Below, piece after piece: positions 16,193 through 24,488 of a stretch of DNA of 64,000 bases. The stretch is from assembly GCA_035293805.1 (NCBI GenBank), contig DATGMD010000045.1, positions 1 through 64,000 on the forward strand, written 5' to 3'. The notes below the pieces were generated by a model. The model worked only from the letters and a program-made list of their open reading frames with translations. It was not told the DNA's origin and searched no databases. Position 1 is the stretch's first letter. Every line of letters begins with the position of its first letter. This stretch comes from JAJPHF01 sp035293805 (GTDB taxonomy: Bacteria; Chloroflexota; UBA6077; JAJPHF01). Made by a program: the position numbers and the translations under genes.

Positions 16193-16618
16193 TCAGGCAG
16201 TCTCCCGCCGGTCCGGGTCGTGGCGCAGCGTCATGCGCGCGATCGTGCGCTGCTCCACTGCCGGCCACCAGTAGATGCGCTCGTAGCCGTCGGGGCCGTG
16301 GACGGTGATGCAGTTGGCCAGCATCGTCGCGGTGTACGGTCCGCCCCCGGCCTCGTCGAGGTCCGCGCCAACGAGCCGCAACGCCTGGCTGACCTGCCGC
16401 GGGTCCTGAAAGGTCTCGCGCAGGAGGCCCCGCAACCCGCGCTGCTGGCGCGCTTCCGCCTGGAGGGCCGCGATGTCCCAGTGCTGGCGGTAGGCGCCGC
16501 CGACGTCCGCCACGTCGGCGCCCGTCGCGGACACCGTGATGACGGCTTGCTTGGTCCCCGCGTGGCGGAAGTAGCCGCCCAGGGTGCGCAGCATCTGCTC
16601 GTAGCTCATCGTCGGCAT
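16193..16618 (-). CDS. Hypothetical protein, 141 residues
   Basis: I do not recognise this protein. It starts at an ATG (16618) within GGCGAGGG context; a GTG 12 bases upstream is possible. It begins MPTMSYEQMLRTLGGYFRHA and contains AVITVSATGADV and MLANCITVHGPDGYERIYWW, suggesting an alpha/beta cytosolic protein without a signal or membrane segment. It ends close to the convergent SBP remnant and is divergent from the alpha/beta hydrolase gene. Composition and codon use match the neighbours, so it is probably a real gene. Confidence 0.6.
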   Translation of the reverse strand: MPTMSYEQMLRTLGGYFRHAGTKQAVITVSATGADVADVGGAYRQHWDIAALQAEARQQRGLRGLLRETFQDPRQVSQALRLVGADLDEAGGGPYTATMLANCITVHGPDGYERIYWWPAVEQRTIARMTLRHDPDRRETA

Positions 16619-16812
16619 CGCCCGTCCCACCCTCGCCTCCGGAACGCCTGTCCCCCACTGAATGATCGGCGGGAACGAGCGGCCCGTGCAGCACGCCCGC
16701 GAAGGCCCCGGCCATGTATCCGCCGCCGCACCGTCGCTTGCGCTATGATGGCGGCAGCAGCCGCGGACGCGCGGCAGTGGCGCAACCGGCCAAGCTGCCG
16801 GCCCAGGTGGGT

Positions 16813-16836
16813 GTGTCTGCTTCGCGAAGCAGACAC
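16813..16836. repeat. Perfect 24-bp palindrome upstream of the alpha/beta hydrolase
   Basis: Arms GTGTCTGCTTCG and CGAAGCAGACAC have no loop, 49 bases before the hydrolase ATG. The outer GTGTCT/AGACAC is shared with the inner part of the larger inverted repeat at 17764-17820 on the other side of the gene. It could be an operator, a hairpin or part of a mobile palindrome pair. Confidence 0.6.
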
Positions 16837-16885
16837 CCTATCTCTGGCGGAGTGCTTGGCACCCGGACATGACGAGGAGGCGCGC

Positions 16886-17758
16886 ATGGCCATCAACACG
16901 CGCGGCGCTTACGAGATCGCCGTAGACGACGTGGAATACCTCCGCCACGGGGACAAGCCGCTGCTGGCCCGCCTCTTCCGGCCGCGCGGCACCGGGCCGT
17001 TCCCGCTGGTCGTCGACCTGCACGGCGGCGCCTGGTGTCGCAACGACCGCACGGGCGACACCGCCATCAACGAGCCGCTCGCGCGCAGCGGGGTCGTCGT
17101 GGCGGCGCTCGACTTCCGCATGCCGCCCGAGGCGCCGTATCCGGCATCGCTGGCCGACGTCCACTACGGCATCCGCTGGCTGAAGTCGCGCGCGGCCGAG
17201 CTGGGCGCGCGCCCCGAGCGCGTCGGCCTGATGGGCAGCTCCAGCGGCGGCCACCAGGCGATGCTACTCGCCATGCGGCCGCACGATCCGCGCTACGCCG
17301 CGCTGCCGCTGCACACGGACGGGGCGCCCGTCGATGCTACCGTGCAGTGCGCCATCCTCTGCTGGCCGGTCATCGACCCGCTGGGGCGCTACCACTACGT
17401 GCAGCAGCTTCGCGCCGCCGGCCCGCCGTACCCGCCGATCGTCGAGAGCGTGCTGCCCTGCCACGACGCCTACTGGCAAACCGAGGAGGCGATGGCCGAG
17501 GGCAGCCCGGCCCTGGCGCTAGAGCGCGGGGAGCCCGCCGCGCTGCCGCCCGTCTTGTACCTGCAGGGCACCAAGGACGGCGCCCACCCGCGGCCGCATC
17601 TCGACCGCTTCGTCGCGAGCTACCGCCAGCGCGGCGGCCACCTGGAGCTGGCGCTCTACGAGGGCGAGGCCGAGGGCTTCATCACCCGCTCGACCTCACC
17701 CGCCGCCCAGCAGGCCATCGACCGCATCGTCGAGTTCGTCCACCAGCAGCTCGATTAG
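16886..17758 (+). CDS. Alpha/beta hydrolase (HSL/carboxylesterase-like) with altered catalytic triad
   Basis: A 290-residue esterase-fold protein. The oxyanion motif HGGAW (residues 46-50) and the nucleophile elbow G-S-S119-S-G are typical of the hormone-sensitive-lipase branch. The acid is probably in LQGTKDG. At the place where the family has GHGF with the catalytic His, this protein reads EAEGFI, so the His appears to be replaced by Glu; activity is therefore uncertain. The ATG at 16886 follows ACGAGGAGG. The gene stands alone between two GTGTCT/AGACAC palindromes and is divergent from the hypothetical gene. Confidence 0.82.
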   Translation: MAINTRGAYEIAVDDVEYLRHGDKPLLARLFRPRGTGPFPLVVDLHGGAWCRNDRTGDTAINEPLARSGVVVAALDFRMPPEAPYPASLADVHYGIRWLKSRAAELGARPERVGLMGSSSGGHQAMLLAMRPHDPRYAALPLHTDGAPVDATVQCAILCWPVIDPLGRYHYVQQLRAAGPPYPPIVESVLPCHDAYWQTEEAMAEGSPALALERGEPAALPPVLYLQGTKDGAHPRPHLDRFVASYRQRGGHLELALYEGEAEGFITRSTSPAAQQAIDRIVEFVHQQLD

Positions 17759-17763
17759 GCATT

Positions 17764-17820
17764 TGGCCGAGGGCGGTGTCTAGGTTTGGCTACGCCAAAC
17801 CTAGACACCGCCCTCGGCCA
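17764..17820. terminator. 27-bp perfect inverted repeat between convergent genes
   Basis: The left arm begins TGGCCGAGGGCGGTGTCTAG and ends TTTGGC; the loop is TAC; the right arm is the exact complement. It starts six bases after the hydrolase stop and ends 24 bases from the stop of the convergent SDR gene, the right place for a two-way terminator. There is no T-run. The inner GTGTCT/AGACAC is shared with the palindrome at 16813. Confidence 0.65.
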
Positions 17821-17843
17821 CCAGCTTAGGATGGTGGCCCTGC

Positions 17844-18656
17844 TTACCGCGCGTGCGTCCGCTCGCTGACCTGACGGACGATGCGGGTGACGAGCCGGCG
17901 GGGCATGAGCCGCACGGCTGCGGTCAGCGCGCGGTTGGTCCAGCCGGGGATCGCCACCGTCTCGCCCGCCATCAGCGCCCGGTAGCCCACGCGCGCCACC
18001 GCCGCCGCGTCCATCACGAGCGGGCTACGCATCAGCCGCGTGTCCTCCATCCGGGCGCGGCGCTGGAACCCCGTCGCCGTGGGGCCCGGGCAGAGCGCGG
18101 TGACCGTCACGCCCGTCCCCTGCACCTCGTTCGCCAGCGCCTCTGACAGCGAGAGCACGTACGCCTTGGTCGCGTAGTACACCGCCGCCAGCGGCCCCGG
18201 TTGGAAGGCCGCCGTGGATGCCACGTTCAGCACCTTGCCGTGCCCCCGCGCCAGCATGTCGCGCAGGAACAGCTTCGTCAGGTGGGTGAGCGCCACGACG
18301 TTGACCTGGAGCATCTCCAGCTCGGCGCGCAGGTCCGTCTCGGCGAACGGGCCGTACGTGCCAAAGCCCGCGTTGTTGACGAGCACTTCCACCGCCACGC
18401 CCTGCGCTTCCACCTGCTGGTAGATCTCGTCGGGCGCCTGGGGCCGCGCCAGGTCGGCCTCGATCACGCGGGCGGCAATACCGTACGCGCCCGCCAGCGC
18501 GCGGGCGATGGTCACCAGCCGGTCCTGGCGCCGCGCCACCAGCACCAGGTCGTAGCCGTGTGCCGCGAACTCCCGGGCGAGCGCCGCCCCGATCCCGCCC
18601 GACGCGCCTGTAATCAGCGCCGTCGGCCGCCGCGCCGCGCCTGCATCCGCTGCCAT
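17844..18656 (-). CDS. Short-chain dehydrogenase/reductase
   Basis: A 270-residue classical SDR that oxidizes or reduces alcohols and ketones with NAD(P). It has TGASGGIG in the first Rossmann loop, VARR after the second strand (arginines suggest NADP), NNAGFG, the catalytic Ser in LNVASTAAF, YYATK with the Tyr/Lys pair, and CPGPTATGF. The ATG at 18656 is preceded by GAGGGGCAAGG; a TTG 18 bases upstream is possible. The C-terminal basic tail (RLMPRRLVTRIVRQVSER) is common in the membrane-near SDRs of lipid or sterol metabolism. Substrate unknown. The gene is alone, ending at the large inverted repeat. Confidence 0.88.
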   Translation of the reverse strand: MAADAGAARRPTALITGASGGIGAALAREFAAHGYDLVLVARRQDRLVTIARALAGAYGIAARVIEADLARPQAPDEIYQQVEAQGVAVEVLVNNAGFGTYGPFAETDLRAELEMLQVNVVALTHLTKLFLRDMLARGHGKVLNVASTAAFQPGPLAAVYYATKAYVLSLSEALANEVQGTGVTVTALCPGPTATGFQRRARMEDTRLMRSPLVMDAAAVARVGYRALMAGETVAIPGWTNRALTAAVRLMPRRLVTRIVRQVSERTHAR

Positions 18657-18674
18657 ATCCTTGCCCCTCGCCAA

Positions 18675-18909
18675 CTCGGTCAGTCGTGATTGCGCCCTGC
18701 TTCGTATCGGACTTACTGCGGTTTTCAGGGTGAGCGAGCCGGGCAGCGTTGGCCGGGCGGCAGGGGACGAGCCCCTGCCCTACCGCCTGGCTCAACGCCC
18801 ACGAAAACAGCTGTAGGACGGCCAGGGCGCAGCACGCAGCGCCCCTACAACAGGCCCGGCATGGGAGTCATCACGACGCCAACCCAAGCGCCGCGCTCCT
18901 GAGCTTGAC
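18675..18909. repeat. Gap with two dispersed repeat types
   Basis: No gene is seen. A palindromic copy of GGGCGGCAGGGGACGAGCCC plus CTGCCCTAC (about 18756-18784) matches three copies at 52036-52170. A second hairpin-like unit, CAGGGCGCAGCACGCAGCGC followed by CCCTAC (about 18829-18850), has the same ending. Confidence 0.6.
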
Positions 18910-19941
18910 CTACCGCGCGGGGACGGGCGCGGGCAGGCCGTAGTAGCGGCACGCGTTCTCGCCCAGGATCTTGCGCTTCAGCGTTTCCGAGAGGTCGTCG
19001 CGCTCGAGCAGCGTGTCCACGGAGCGCGGCCAGCCACCGTCCCAGTGCGGGTAGTCGGAGGCGTAGACGATCTGGTCCTCGCCGATCCACTGCGCCACGT
19101 AGGGGATCGTCTTCTCCTCGGGCTCGCAGCTATACCAGCAGCGCCCGCTCGTGAGGTACGCGCTGGGCCGGTCGGTCGCCAGCGGCGCGTCGAACGGCCG
19201 CTTCTCCCACTCCTCGTCCAAGTGCTCCAGCCAGAACGGCACCCAGCCGCAGCCGGCCTCCAGGAAGGCCACGCGCAGGTCGGGGAACTTCTCCAGCACG
19301 CCGCCGTAGGCCACGCTTGCCGCCGTGATGAGCTGCTCCGGGACGTGCGACCAGGTGTGTACGCCCAGGAAGTTGCGCCAGCGATAAGTGTCGCCCGAGC
19401 CGCTGCCGTGCGCGTGGTAGGCGACCGGCAGGTTCAGCCGCTGCGCGGTGGCGTAGAGCGGCCAGTAGTCCTCGTCGGCCACGTTGCGGCGCGAGACCTC
19501 CGTGTGGACCATCACGCCGACCACGCCCAGCTCGCCGGCCGCGCGCTCTAGCTCGCGCACCGCCGCCGGCGGGTCGACCAGCGGCAGGACCGCCACCGCC
19601 TTCAGCCGGTCCGGCGCCGCCTGGCGGTAATCGTGCATCCAGTTGTTGTAGGCCCGCGCCAGCGCCGCCGCGTAGTCGGGCTCGCGGATCATGCCCAGGT
19701 TCAGACCAAAGGTGGGGAAGAGCACCATCGTGTCGATGCCCTCCACGTCCATGTCGGCCAGGAGCGCCTGGGCGTCGGCCGGCCGCCGCCCCAGCCGCCC
19801 GCCCTGGTTGCGGTCGAACCCGTCCACCGGGTAGATGAACCGCCCGCGCTCGTTGTACGGCGGCTCCAGGTACTGCTGATAGATGGCGTCGCCGTCGAGC
19901 GCGTGCCCGTCCGCGTCGAGTATCGTGATGCCCGCCTTCAT
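18910..19941 (-). CDS. Amidohydrolase 2 family metal-dependent hydrolase/decarboxylase
   Basis: A 343-residue TIM-barrel protein. The first metal motif is the variant ILDADGHALD rather than HxH, as in one large branch of this superfamily. The later ligands appear in LPVAYHAHGSG and LEAGCGWVPFWLEHLDE, and the Asp in IVYASDYPHWDGGWP. The C-terminus (KRKILGENACRYYGL) is the usual family ending. The start at 19941 is fixed by GGCGAGGAG. This branch includes decarboxylases and hydrolases of aromatic or lactone acids; the exact reaction is unknown. It lies just downstream of the SBP at 20042 on the same strand (100-base gap), so capture and metabolism of one ligand is plausible. Confidence 0.82.
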   Translation of the reverse strand: MKAGITILDADGHALDGDAIYQQYLEPPYNERGRFIYPVDGFDRNQGGRLGRRPADAQALLADMDVEGIDTMVLFPTFGLNLGMIREPDYAAALARAYNNWMHDYRQAAPDRLKAVAVLPLVDPPAAVRELERAAGELGVVGVMVHTEVSRRNVADEDYWPLYATAQRLNLPVAYHAHGSGSGDTYRWRNFLGVHTWSHVPEQLITAASVAYGGVLEKFPDLRVAFLEAGCGWVPFWLEHLDEEWEKRPFDAPLATDRPSAYLTSGRCWYSCEPEEKTIPYVAQWIGEDQIVYASDYPHWDGGWPRSVDTLLERDDLSETLKRKILGENACRYYGLPAPVPAR

Positions 19942-20041
19942 CCTTCGCTCCTCGCCTAGCCGCACCGCGCTGCACCAGGCTCTCTGTCGCACCCCTACCG
20001 ACCGGGCTGGGGGCCTGCCTGACGTCCTAGCCGCGCCGCCG

Positions 20042-21127
20042 CTACTGGCTAGCGGCGTCCACCAGCTCGTTGCTGTAGAACTGCCGCGGGTCGGCGTCCT
20101 TCGCCTTCGGGTCGTCGAGAAACGTCAGCAGGTTGCGGACCGTCTGCTCGTCGATCCGCAGCGTGTCGGGGAAGTACTTGCTGTAGAAGTCGAAGGTCGC
20201 TTGCAGGATCTCGTCGTCGTCGATCTGGGTGTACTTGCTCGACACGCGCTTCGTCAGGTCGGCATCGGTCTTCGCCAGGCGCAGCCCCTCGCTGAAAGCG
20301 CGCAGGAAGCGTATCCCCACGTCCCGCCGCGCCGGGTCCGTCAGGATCGCCTCCCGCGCCAGGATGGCCGTCTCGGGGAACAGCCCGTACTGCCCTAGCT
20401 CCGACAGCACGGCCACCTGGCGGAAGCCCGCCTTCTTCGCCTCGAGGTTCTGCGGCGGCGCCAGCATCACCGCGTCCGCCTGCAAGCTGAACAGCGCCGC
20501 CAGCGACTCCCCCAGCCCGCCTGTCTGGAGCAGCGTCGCGTCGGTGGGCGCCAGGCCCGCCGAGGCCAGCATCGCGGTGGCCGCGAACTGGGTCGAGCTA
20601 CCCAGCCGCGTGACCCCGATCGTCTTGCCCTTCAGGTCGGCGATCGACTGGATCTCCGGCTTGGCCCAGGCGTCGATCGAGAAGTAGGGGGCGTGCGCCC
20701 CGATCATGATAATGTCGCCGCCGTTGAGCTTGTTCAGCGCGGCCACGCCCCCGTTCGCCACGCCGATCTCGTACTCGCCCGCGGTCATCCCCTGCGAGAT
20801 GGGGCTCGACCCGCTGACGAACTGGGCTGTCACGTCCAGCCCCTGCTTCTCGAACAGGTGCTCCTCGACGCCGATCCACAGCGGCGCCATCGGCCCGCCC
20901 ACGGGGGTGTAGGGCACGGTGAGCTTCACCGGCTCCGCTGGCGGCGCCGCAGCAGAGGCAGTCGGCGCGGCCGGCTGGCTCGGCGCGGCTGGCTGCGCCG
21001 CTGGCGGGGCCGGCGCGGCCGCCTGGGGCGCGGCCGCGGGCGCCGCCGCGCCACCGCAGGCGGCCAGCAGCAGCGCGCCAACCCCCCATGTCAGTAATGT
21101 GCCCAAGCGCCAATAGCGCCGCCTCAT
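20042..21127 (-). CDS. ABC-type solute-binding lipoprotein, NMT1/THI5-like family
   Basis: A 361-residue lipoprotein. The signal ends in lipobox LLAAC (Cys near residue 23) and is followed by a striking Ala/Pro linker. The PBP2 fold starts at VKLTVPYTPVGGPMAPLWIG, with hinge strand IADLKGKTIGVTRLGSSTQF. The ATG at 21127 has GGGGAGGAAG upstream. No transporter gene is near. The neighbouring gene downstream is an amidohydrolase on the same strand. Ligand unknown. Confidence 0.9.
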   Translation of the reverse strand: MRRRYWRLGTLLTWGVGALLLAACGGAAAPAAAPQAAAPAPPAAQPAAPSQPAAPTASAAAPPAEPVKLTVPYTPVGGPMAPLWIGVEEHLFEKQGLDVTAQFVSGSSPISQGMTAGEYEIGVANGGVAALNKLNGGDIIMIGAHAPYFSIDAWAKPEIQSIADLKGKTIGVTRLGSSTQFAATAMLASAGLAPTDATLLQTGGLGESLAALFSLQADAVMLAPPQNLEAKKAGFRQVAVLSELGQYGLFPETAILAREAILTDPARRDVGIRFLRAFSEGLRLAKTDADLTKRVSSKYTQIDDDEILQATFDFYSKYFPDTLRIDEQTVRNLLTFLDDPKAKDADPRQFYSNELVDAASQ

Positions 21128-21218
21128 ACTCGCTTCCTCCCCGGCCGGCGTCGCCACGACGGGCGCCGACCCTATGCGTGCCGGACGATACGCGCGCGCC
21201 ATCGGCCTGTCAAGCGCG

Positions 21219-21458
21219 CTACCCACCGCTGCCAGGCTCCGCGTGTGCATCCGCGCCAAGCGCGGTCGCCTCGCGAGCGAGATCCTCGGCAGTCGCTAGC
21301 GACGAGACTGCCACGCGGACCGTTTCACCGGCTAGCAGCCGGTCCGTGCAATCTTTCGCATCCTTGAGGCCCAGCCCGGCCTTCTGCCGCAGAAGCTTGG
21401 TCGACGACACCTTCTTGAGCCCCGGTGTCCACCCCGTCAATACTACCTGCGGCATCAT
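21219..21458 (-). CDS. Mini-protein resembling the ribosomal L7/L12 C-terminal domain
   Basis: A 79-residue protein starting ATG-ATG with CGGAGAAA upstream. VVLTGWTPGLKKVSSTKLLR, then GLGLKDAKDCTDRL, then a hydrophobic repeat ending in AREATALGA, follows the L7/L12 C-terminal fold pattern: strand, K-rich helix, GLGLKEAK helix, ending ALGA. The N-terminal dimerisation domain and hinge of L7/L12 are absent and there are no ribosomal genes nearby, so it is not rplL itself. It may mimic the factor-binding surface of the ribosomal stalk. It lies between the SBP and the membrane glycosyltransferase, same strand. Confidence 0.6.
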   Translation of the reverse strand: MMPQVVLTGWTPGLKKVSSTKLLRQKAGLGLKDAKDCTDRLLAGETVRVAVSSLATAEDLAREATALGADAHAEPGSGG

Positions 21459-21513
21459 ACGTTTCTCCGACCGTTTTTATGAAGCTCATTTGGGCCGGCG
21501 AACGGCGGCCGCG

Positions 21514-24096
21514 CTACTGCGGCGGCAGCGCCGGATGCACGCGCGGGACGCACGGCGGGTCCTGGGGGGGGCCAGCCACGGGCAGGCTCCCGAACGTGAG
21601 CTGCTCGCCCAGCGGCATTCCGGCGGCGTCTAGCAGCGGCCGCCGCACGAAGTCCGCCCGCGAGTAGAGCGCGACGGTCGCGTGGAAGTCGCCCGGCGCG
21701 AGCGTCGGCGGCAGGCAGATGTCGAACCAGCTCACCACCTCGTCGCCCGCGCGCCAGGCGGCCGTCGGGTGGCCCAGCCAGTCGCGCGCCGCCGCCTCGT
21801 TGCCATCCGCGTCCGCGAGACCGACCGCGAACGTGTAGTCCTGCCCCGGATCGTCGGGCGCGGGCGCCTCGACGCGCCAGCGCAGCGTCACCCCCATGAC
21901 CTCGCCCGGGCGCGCGGCCGGCGGCAGCCCGTAGCCCACCAACCGCGCCCCCACCGCCCAGTGGACGTCCGGCAGCGGCAGCCACGGCGCGCTGGGCGGC
22001 GCCCCGGGCGGGAGGGGTCGCTCGTGCAGCCGCAGCACGCGGAACCGCTCCAGCCCCGGCGGCGAGGGCCGCGGCTCCAGATCGTACCGCGCCCACAGGA
22101 GCTGCTCCGCCGTCTGCCACCACCACTCGCGCTCGACCAGATACGTGGTCCGTGCCGGGTCGCGGGGCAGCAGCAGCGAGTGAAAGCCCTGCGTGAACCG
22201 CGGGCGCGGCCCTAGCCCGCTGAGATAGCTGCCGATCTCCGCCGTCTCCTCGCTCCCGGCGACGTAGACCTCGTCCGCGCCACCCGCGCCGCCCGCCGGC
22301 GGCGCCGCGCCAGCGGGCGCTGCCGCGCTCGCCGCGGCCGGCGCGTCCAGCGCCTCCAGTCGCGCCAGCAAGCTCGGCCCCGGCGCCGCTGGCCGTCCGA
22401 AGTACGCGGCCACCGTCCCCGCCGCCGCGCTGGCCACCACCGCGCACATTGCTAGCCCCATCGCGAAGGGGAGCGCCGAGCGCCACCGCGCACCTCTGTC
22501 TAGGACTATGGCGAGGGCAAAGCCGGATCCCTCTCTTCCCGAGGTTGGGCGGGCGGGAAGGCAATCTGCGGGAGTGCAGGAGCGCTCCGCTGCCGGGGGA
22601 TTGGGGGCGTTCCCCAAGAGTCTCCCACCTTTTCCCCCTAGGATTGGTCCTGCTAGCGAATTCCGCACCCGCCTGAGACGTCCGGTGTCGGCGACGCCGG
22701 GGCTGCGGCCTCGACGGCTGCGGGCGGGCATGAAACCCGCCCCTACGTCACCCAGCCGCTCCCCGGCGAATGCGCCAGCCGCATCTAGGATTGGGGGGCT
22801 GGGGCGGCAGGCCGCCATGCGCCGCGCCCACCGCCAGCCCTCCCACAGGGCCAGCGCCGGGAAGACGTAGACCGCCGGCATGATCCCCGCCTGCCGCGCG
22901 AAGTGCGGGCTACTGGCCGACAGCACGCCCGGGAGCAGCATGATCGCCAGCCATGCTACCCACAGCCCGTACGCCGGCCGCCGCGCGCGCCAGAGCGCCA
23001 GGCCTAGCCCGAGCACGAACAAGACCGCCAGCGCGGGCGGAAACACCGGCTGCGCCGCCACGTCATACTGCGGGTCCGGGTCGCCCCGCCCCCCGAACAT
23101 CCCCACCGTGCCCAGCAGGTTGCGCCCCAGGAGCCCCCACGGGTCGCCCTCGTTCACCCATGGATTCACGAGCGACACCATGTCCACGCGGAACAGGAAC
23201 GCGCTCCAGTGCGACGCGTAATACACCGCCAGCGGCGCGACCACCACCGCGCCCGCCACCGCCAGCGCCACCAGCCCCGGCCACCGCGCGCGCAGCCACC
23301 CGGGCCACGCTAGCGCGGCCTGCGCCAGCAGCACGAGCGCCACCAGCGGTAGCAGCCGCGCCGGCAGGTACGTGTACAGCGCCAGCCCGAAGCACGCTCC
23401 GGCGCCAACGAACCAGCCCCAGAGAGCCCCGGGGTTCCCCCCTGCCGGGAGCCAGAGCCCGCCCTCGTCCTCGCCGGCGGTGCAGGGGCACTGGCGCTCG
23501 CAGTATTCCGCGCCACACCCTGCCGGGGGGGGTGGGGGGTGTCCCCCCAATTCGCCCTCCCCTCCTCTAATACCTCGCCACAGGCAGAAGAACGCCAGCG
23601 TCCCGAGCAGCGGCAGCAGCCCCACGCGGCTCGCATCGCGGCTGAGGTGCAGGTGCCAGAGGGAGACCGCTTGCAGCAGTGCCGTCAGCAGGGCCAGGCC
23701 CGCCGAAGCGAATACCGCTCGCACCAGCAGGTAGGTGGCCAGCACGCAGGCTATCCCGGCCAGCGCCGCCGGCAAGCGCAGCGCGAGCGCGCTCGGTCCC
23801 AGCAGCGCCGTGCTCAGCGCCGCCAGGTACACGTACAGGGGCTCGGCGCCATTGTTCGCCGCGAAATAGAGCGTCGGGTGGCCCGCCAGTACCCGCAGGG
23901 CGTCGACGCCCGTGTAGCCCTCGTCCACGTCGAACGGGTCCGGCCCGCCGCCCACCACCCACAGGCGCAGCACCGCGGCCACGAACAGCACGCCGAGCAG
24001 GGGGCCCCAGGCGCGCAGCCAGCGCCGCGCGAGGCCGACACGGCGGCGCTGGCTCGGACGCAAGGGGGTCGGAGGAGATGCGGTCGACGGCAGCAC
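21514..24096 (-). CDS. Membrane glycosyltransferase (GT39/ArnT/PMT-like) interrupted by two in-frame repeat blocks
   Basis: An 860-residue polytopic protein. The first loop carries the double acidic motif DPFDVDEGYTG (near residue 55) and later EPLYVYLAAL, hallmarks of GT-C enzymes that use polyprenyl-phosphate sugars. About ten membrane segments follow, then a soluble C-terminal domain from about residue 580. Two stretches are foreign: about residues 178-224 (GGHPPPPPAGCGAEYCERQC) and about residues 431-534 (including VGAGFMPARSRRGRSPG and GPILGGKGGRLLG). Both are translated repeat DNA, yet the frame is open throughout. The GTG at 24096 is the only start seen, and no ribosome site is clear. 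The acceptor is unknown; function after the insertions is uncertain. Confidence 0.78.
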   Translation of the reverse strand: MLPSTASPPTPLRPSQRRRVGLARRWLRAWGPLLGVLFVAAVLRLWVVGGGPDPFDVDEGYTGVDALRVLAGHPTLYFAANNGAEPLYVYLAALSTALLGPSALALRLPAALAGIACVLATYLLVRAVFASAGLALLTALLQAVSLWHLHLSRDASRVGLLPLLGTLAFFCLWRGIRGGEGELGGHPPPPPAGCGAEYCERQCPCTAGEDEGGLWLPAGGNPGALWGWFVGAGACFGLALYTYLPARLLPLVALVLLAQAALAWPGWLRARWPGLVALAVAGAVVVAPLAVYYASHWSAFLFRVDMVSLVNPWVNEGDPWGLLGRNLLGTVGMFGGRGDPDPQYDVAAQPVFPPALAVLFVLGLGLALWRARRPAYGLWVAWLAIMLLPGVLSASSPHFARQAGIMPAVYVFPALALWEGWRWARRMAACRPSPPILDAAGAFAGERLGDVGAGFMPARSRRGRSPGVADTGRLRRVRNSLAGPILGGKGGRLLGNAPNPPAAERSCTPADCLPARPTSGREGSGFALAIVLDRGARWRSALPFAMGLAMCAVVASAAAGTVAAYFGRPAAPGPSLLARLEALDAPAAASAAAPAGAAPPAGGAGGADEVYVAGSEETAEIGSYLSGLGPRPRFTQGFHSLLLPRDPARTTYLVEREWWWQTAEQLLWARYDLEPRPSPPGLERFRVLRLHERPLPPGAPPSAPWLPLPDVHWAVGARLVGYGLPPAARPGEVMGVTLRWRVEAPAPDDPGQDYTFAVGLADADGNEAAARDWLGHPTAAWRAGDEVVSWFDICLPPTLAPGDFHATVALYSRADFVRRPLLDAAGMPLGEQLTFGSLPVAGPPQDPPCVPRVHPALPPQ
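22497..22808 (-). repeat. Repeat mosaic inserted in frame in the membrane glycosyltransferase gene
   Basis: About 310 bases of non-family sequence. It includes GCGGGCATGAAACCCGCCCC plus TACG, shared with 29266-29299, and GCCGGGGCTGCGGCCTCGAC plus GGC, shared with 37198-37222. It also holds two CTAGGATTGG copies near 22638 and 22790. It is translated without a stop. Confidence 0.7.
23425..23566 (-). repeat. Second in-frame repeat insertion in the membrane glycosyltransferase gene
   Basis: It contains GCAGTATTCCGCG (plus-strand 23501-23513), also found at about 29246 and 53138, flanked by GC-rich palindromic arms and a run of G/C on the plus strand. It encodes AGCGAEYCERQCPCTAG, which is unlike the surrounding membrane protein. 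Confidence 0.7.
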
Positions 24097-24176
24097 GCCT
24101 CATTGTAGGCGAGATGCCCCCACGAGGCAGCACGCCTGGTCGTCGCCGCGACCACCGGGACGCCGCGACCACATGA

Positions 24177-24197
24177 TATAATAAGTGATCTCTTATG
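24177..24197 (+). promoter_or_regulatory. TATAAT box overlapping a near-perfect palindrome
   Basis: A consensus -10 hexamer (24177-24182) runs into ATAAGTGATCTCTTAT (24181-24196), a 16-bp near-perfect inverted repeat. This is a classic operator-over-promoter layout. No clear -35 box is seen. The SBP start lies about 290 bases downstream; the 392-base gap holds no other gene I can support. TAAG-N6-CTTATG is shared with 2180-2195. Confidence 0.5.
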
Positions 24198-24488
24198 CAG
24201 ATGATCCAATCGGCTGGCCGGACGGATATCCGAGTGGTCGGCTGGCGTCCCGGGCAGCATGGGTTGCCGCGCAGCGCGCGGATGGAAAGCGACCCGAGGC
24301 TGAGCCGGGACAGGAGCGGACCGAGGCAATCGGGAGTATCATGCGGGAAAGGGAGAGGCAGGGCCCCCTGTCGCCCGACGCCGCGGGCCCGGGTAGCGGT
24401 ATCGGGCGGCGAGCGGGAGCGCTCGCCGGGGCGTAAGATGGGCGCGCGTCCGCGCGCCCCTGGGGTCGCAGCGGAGTGGAGGCGCACG

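Noticed and set aside
24185..24436. 83-codon frame in the gap before the SBP array
   Set aside because: No ribosome site, it starts inside the operator-like palindrome, and the composition is not protein-like.
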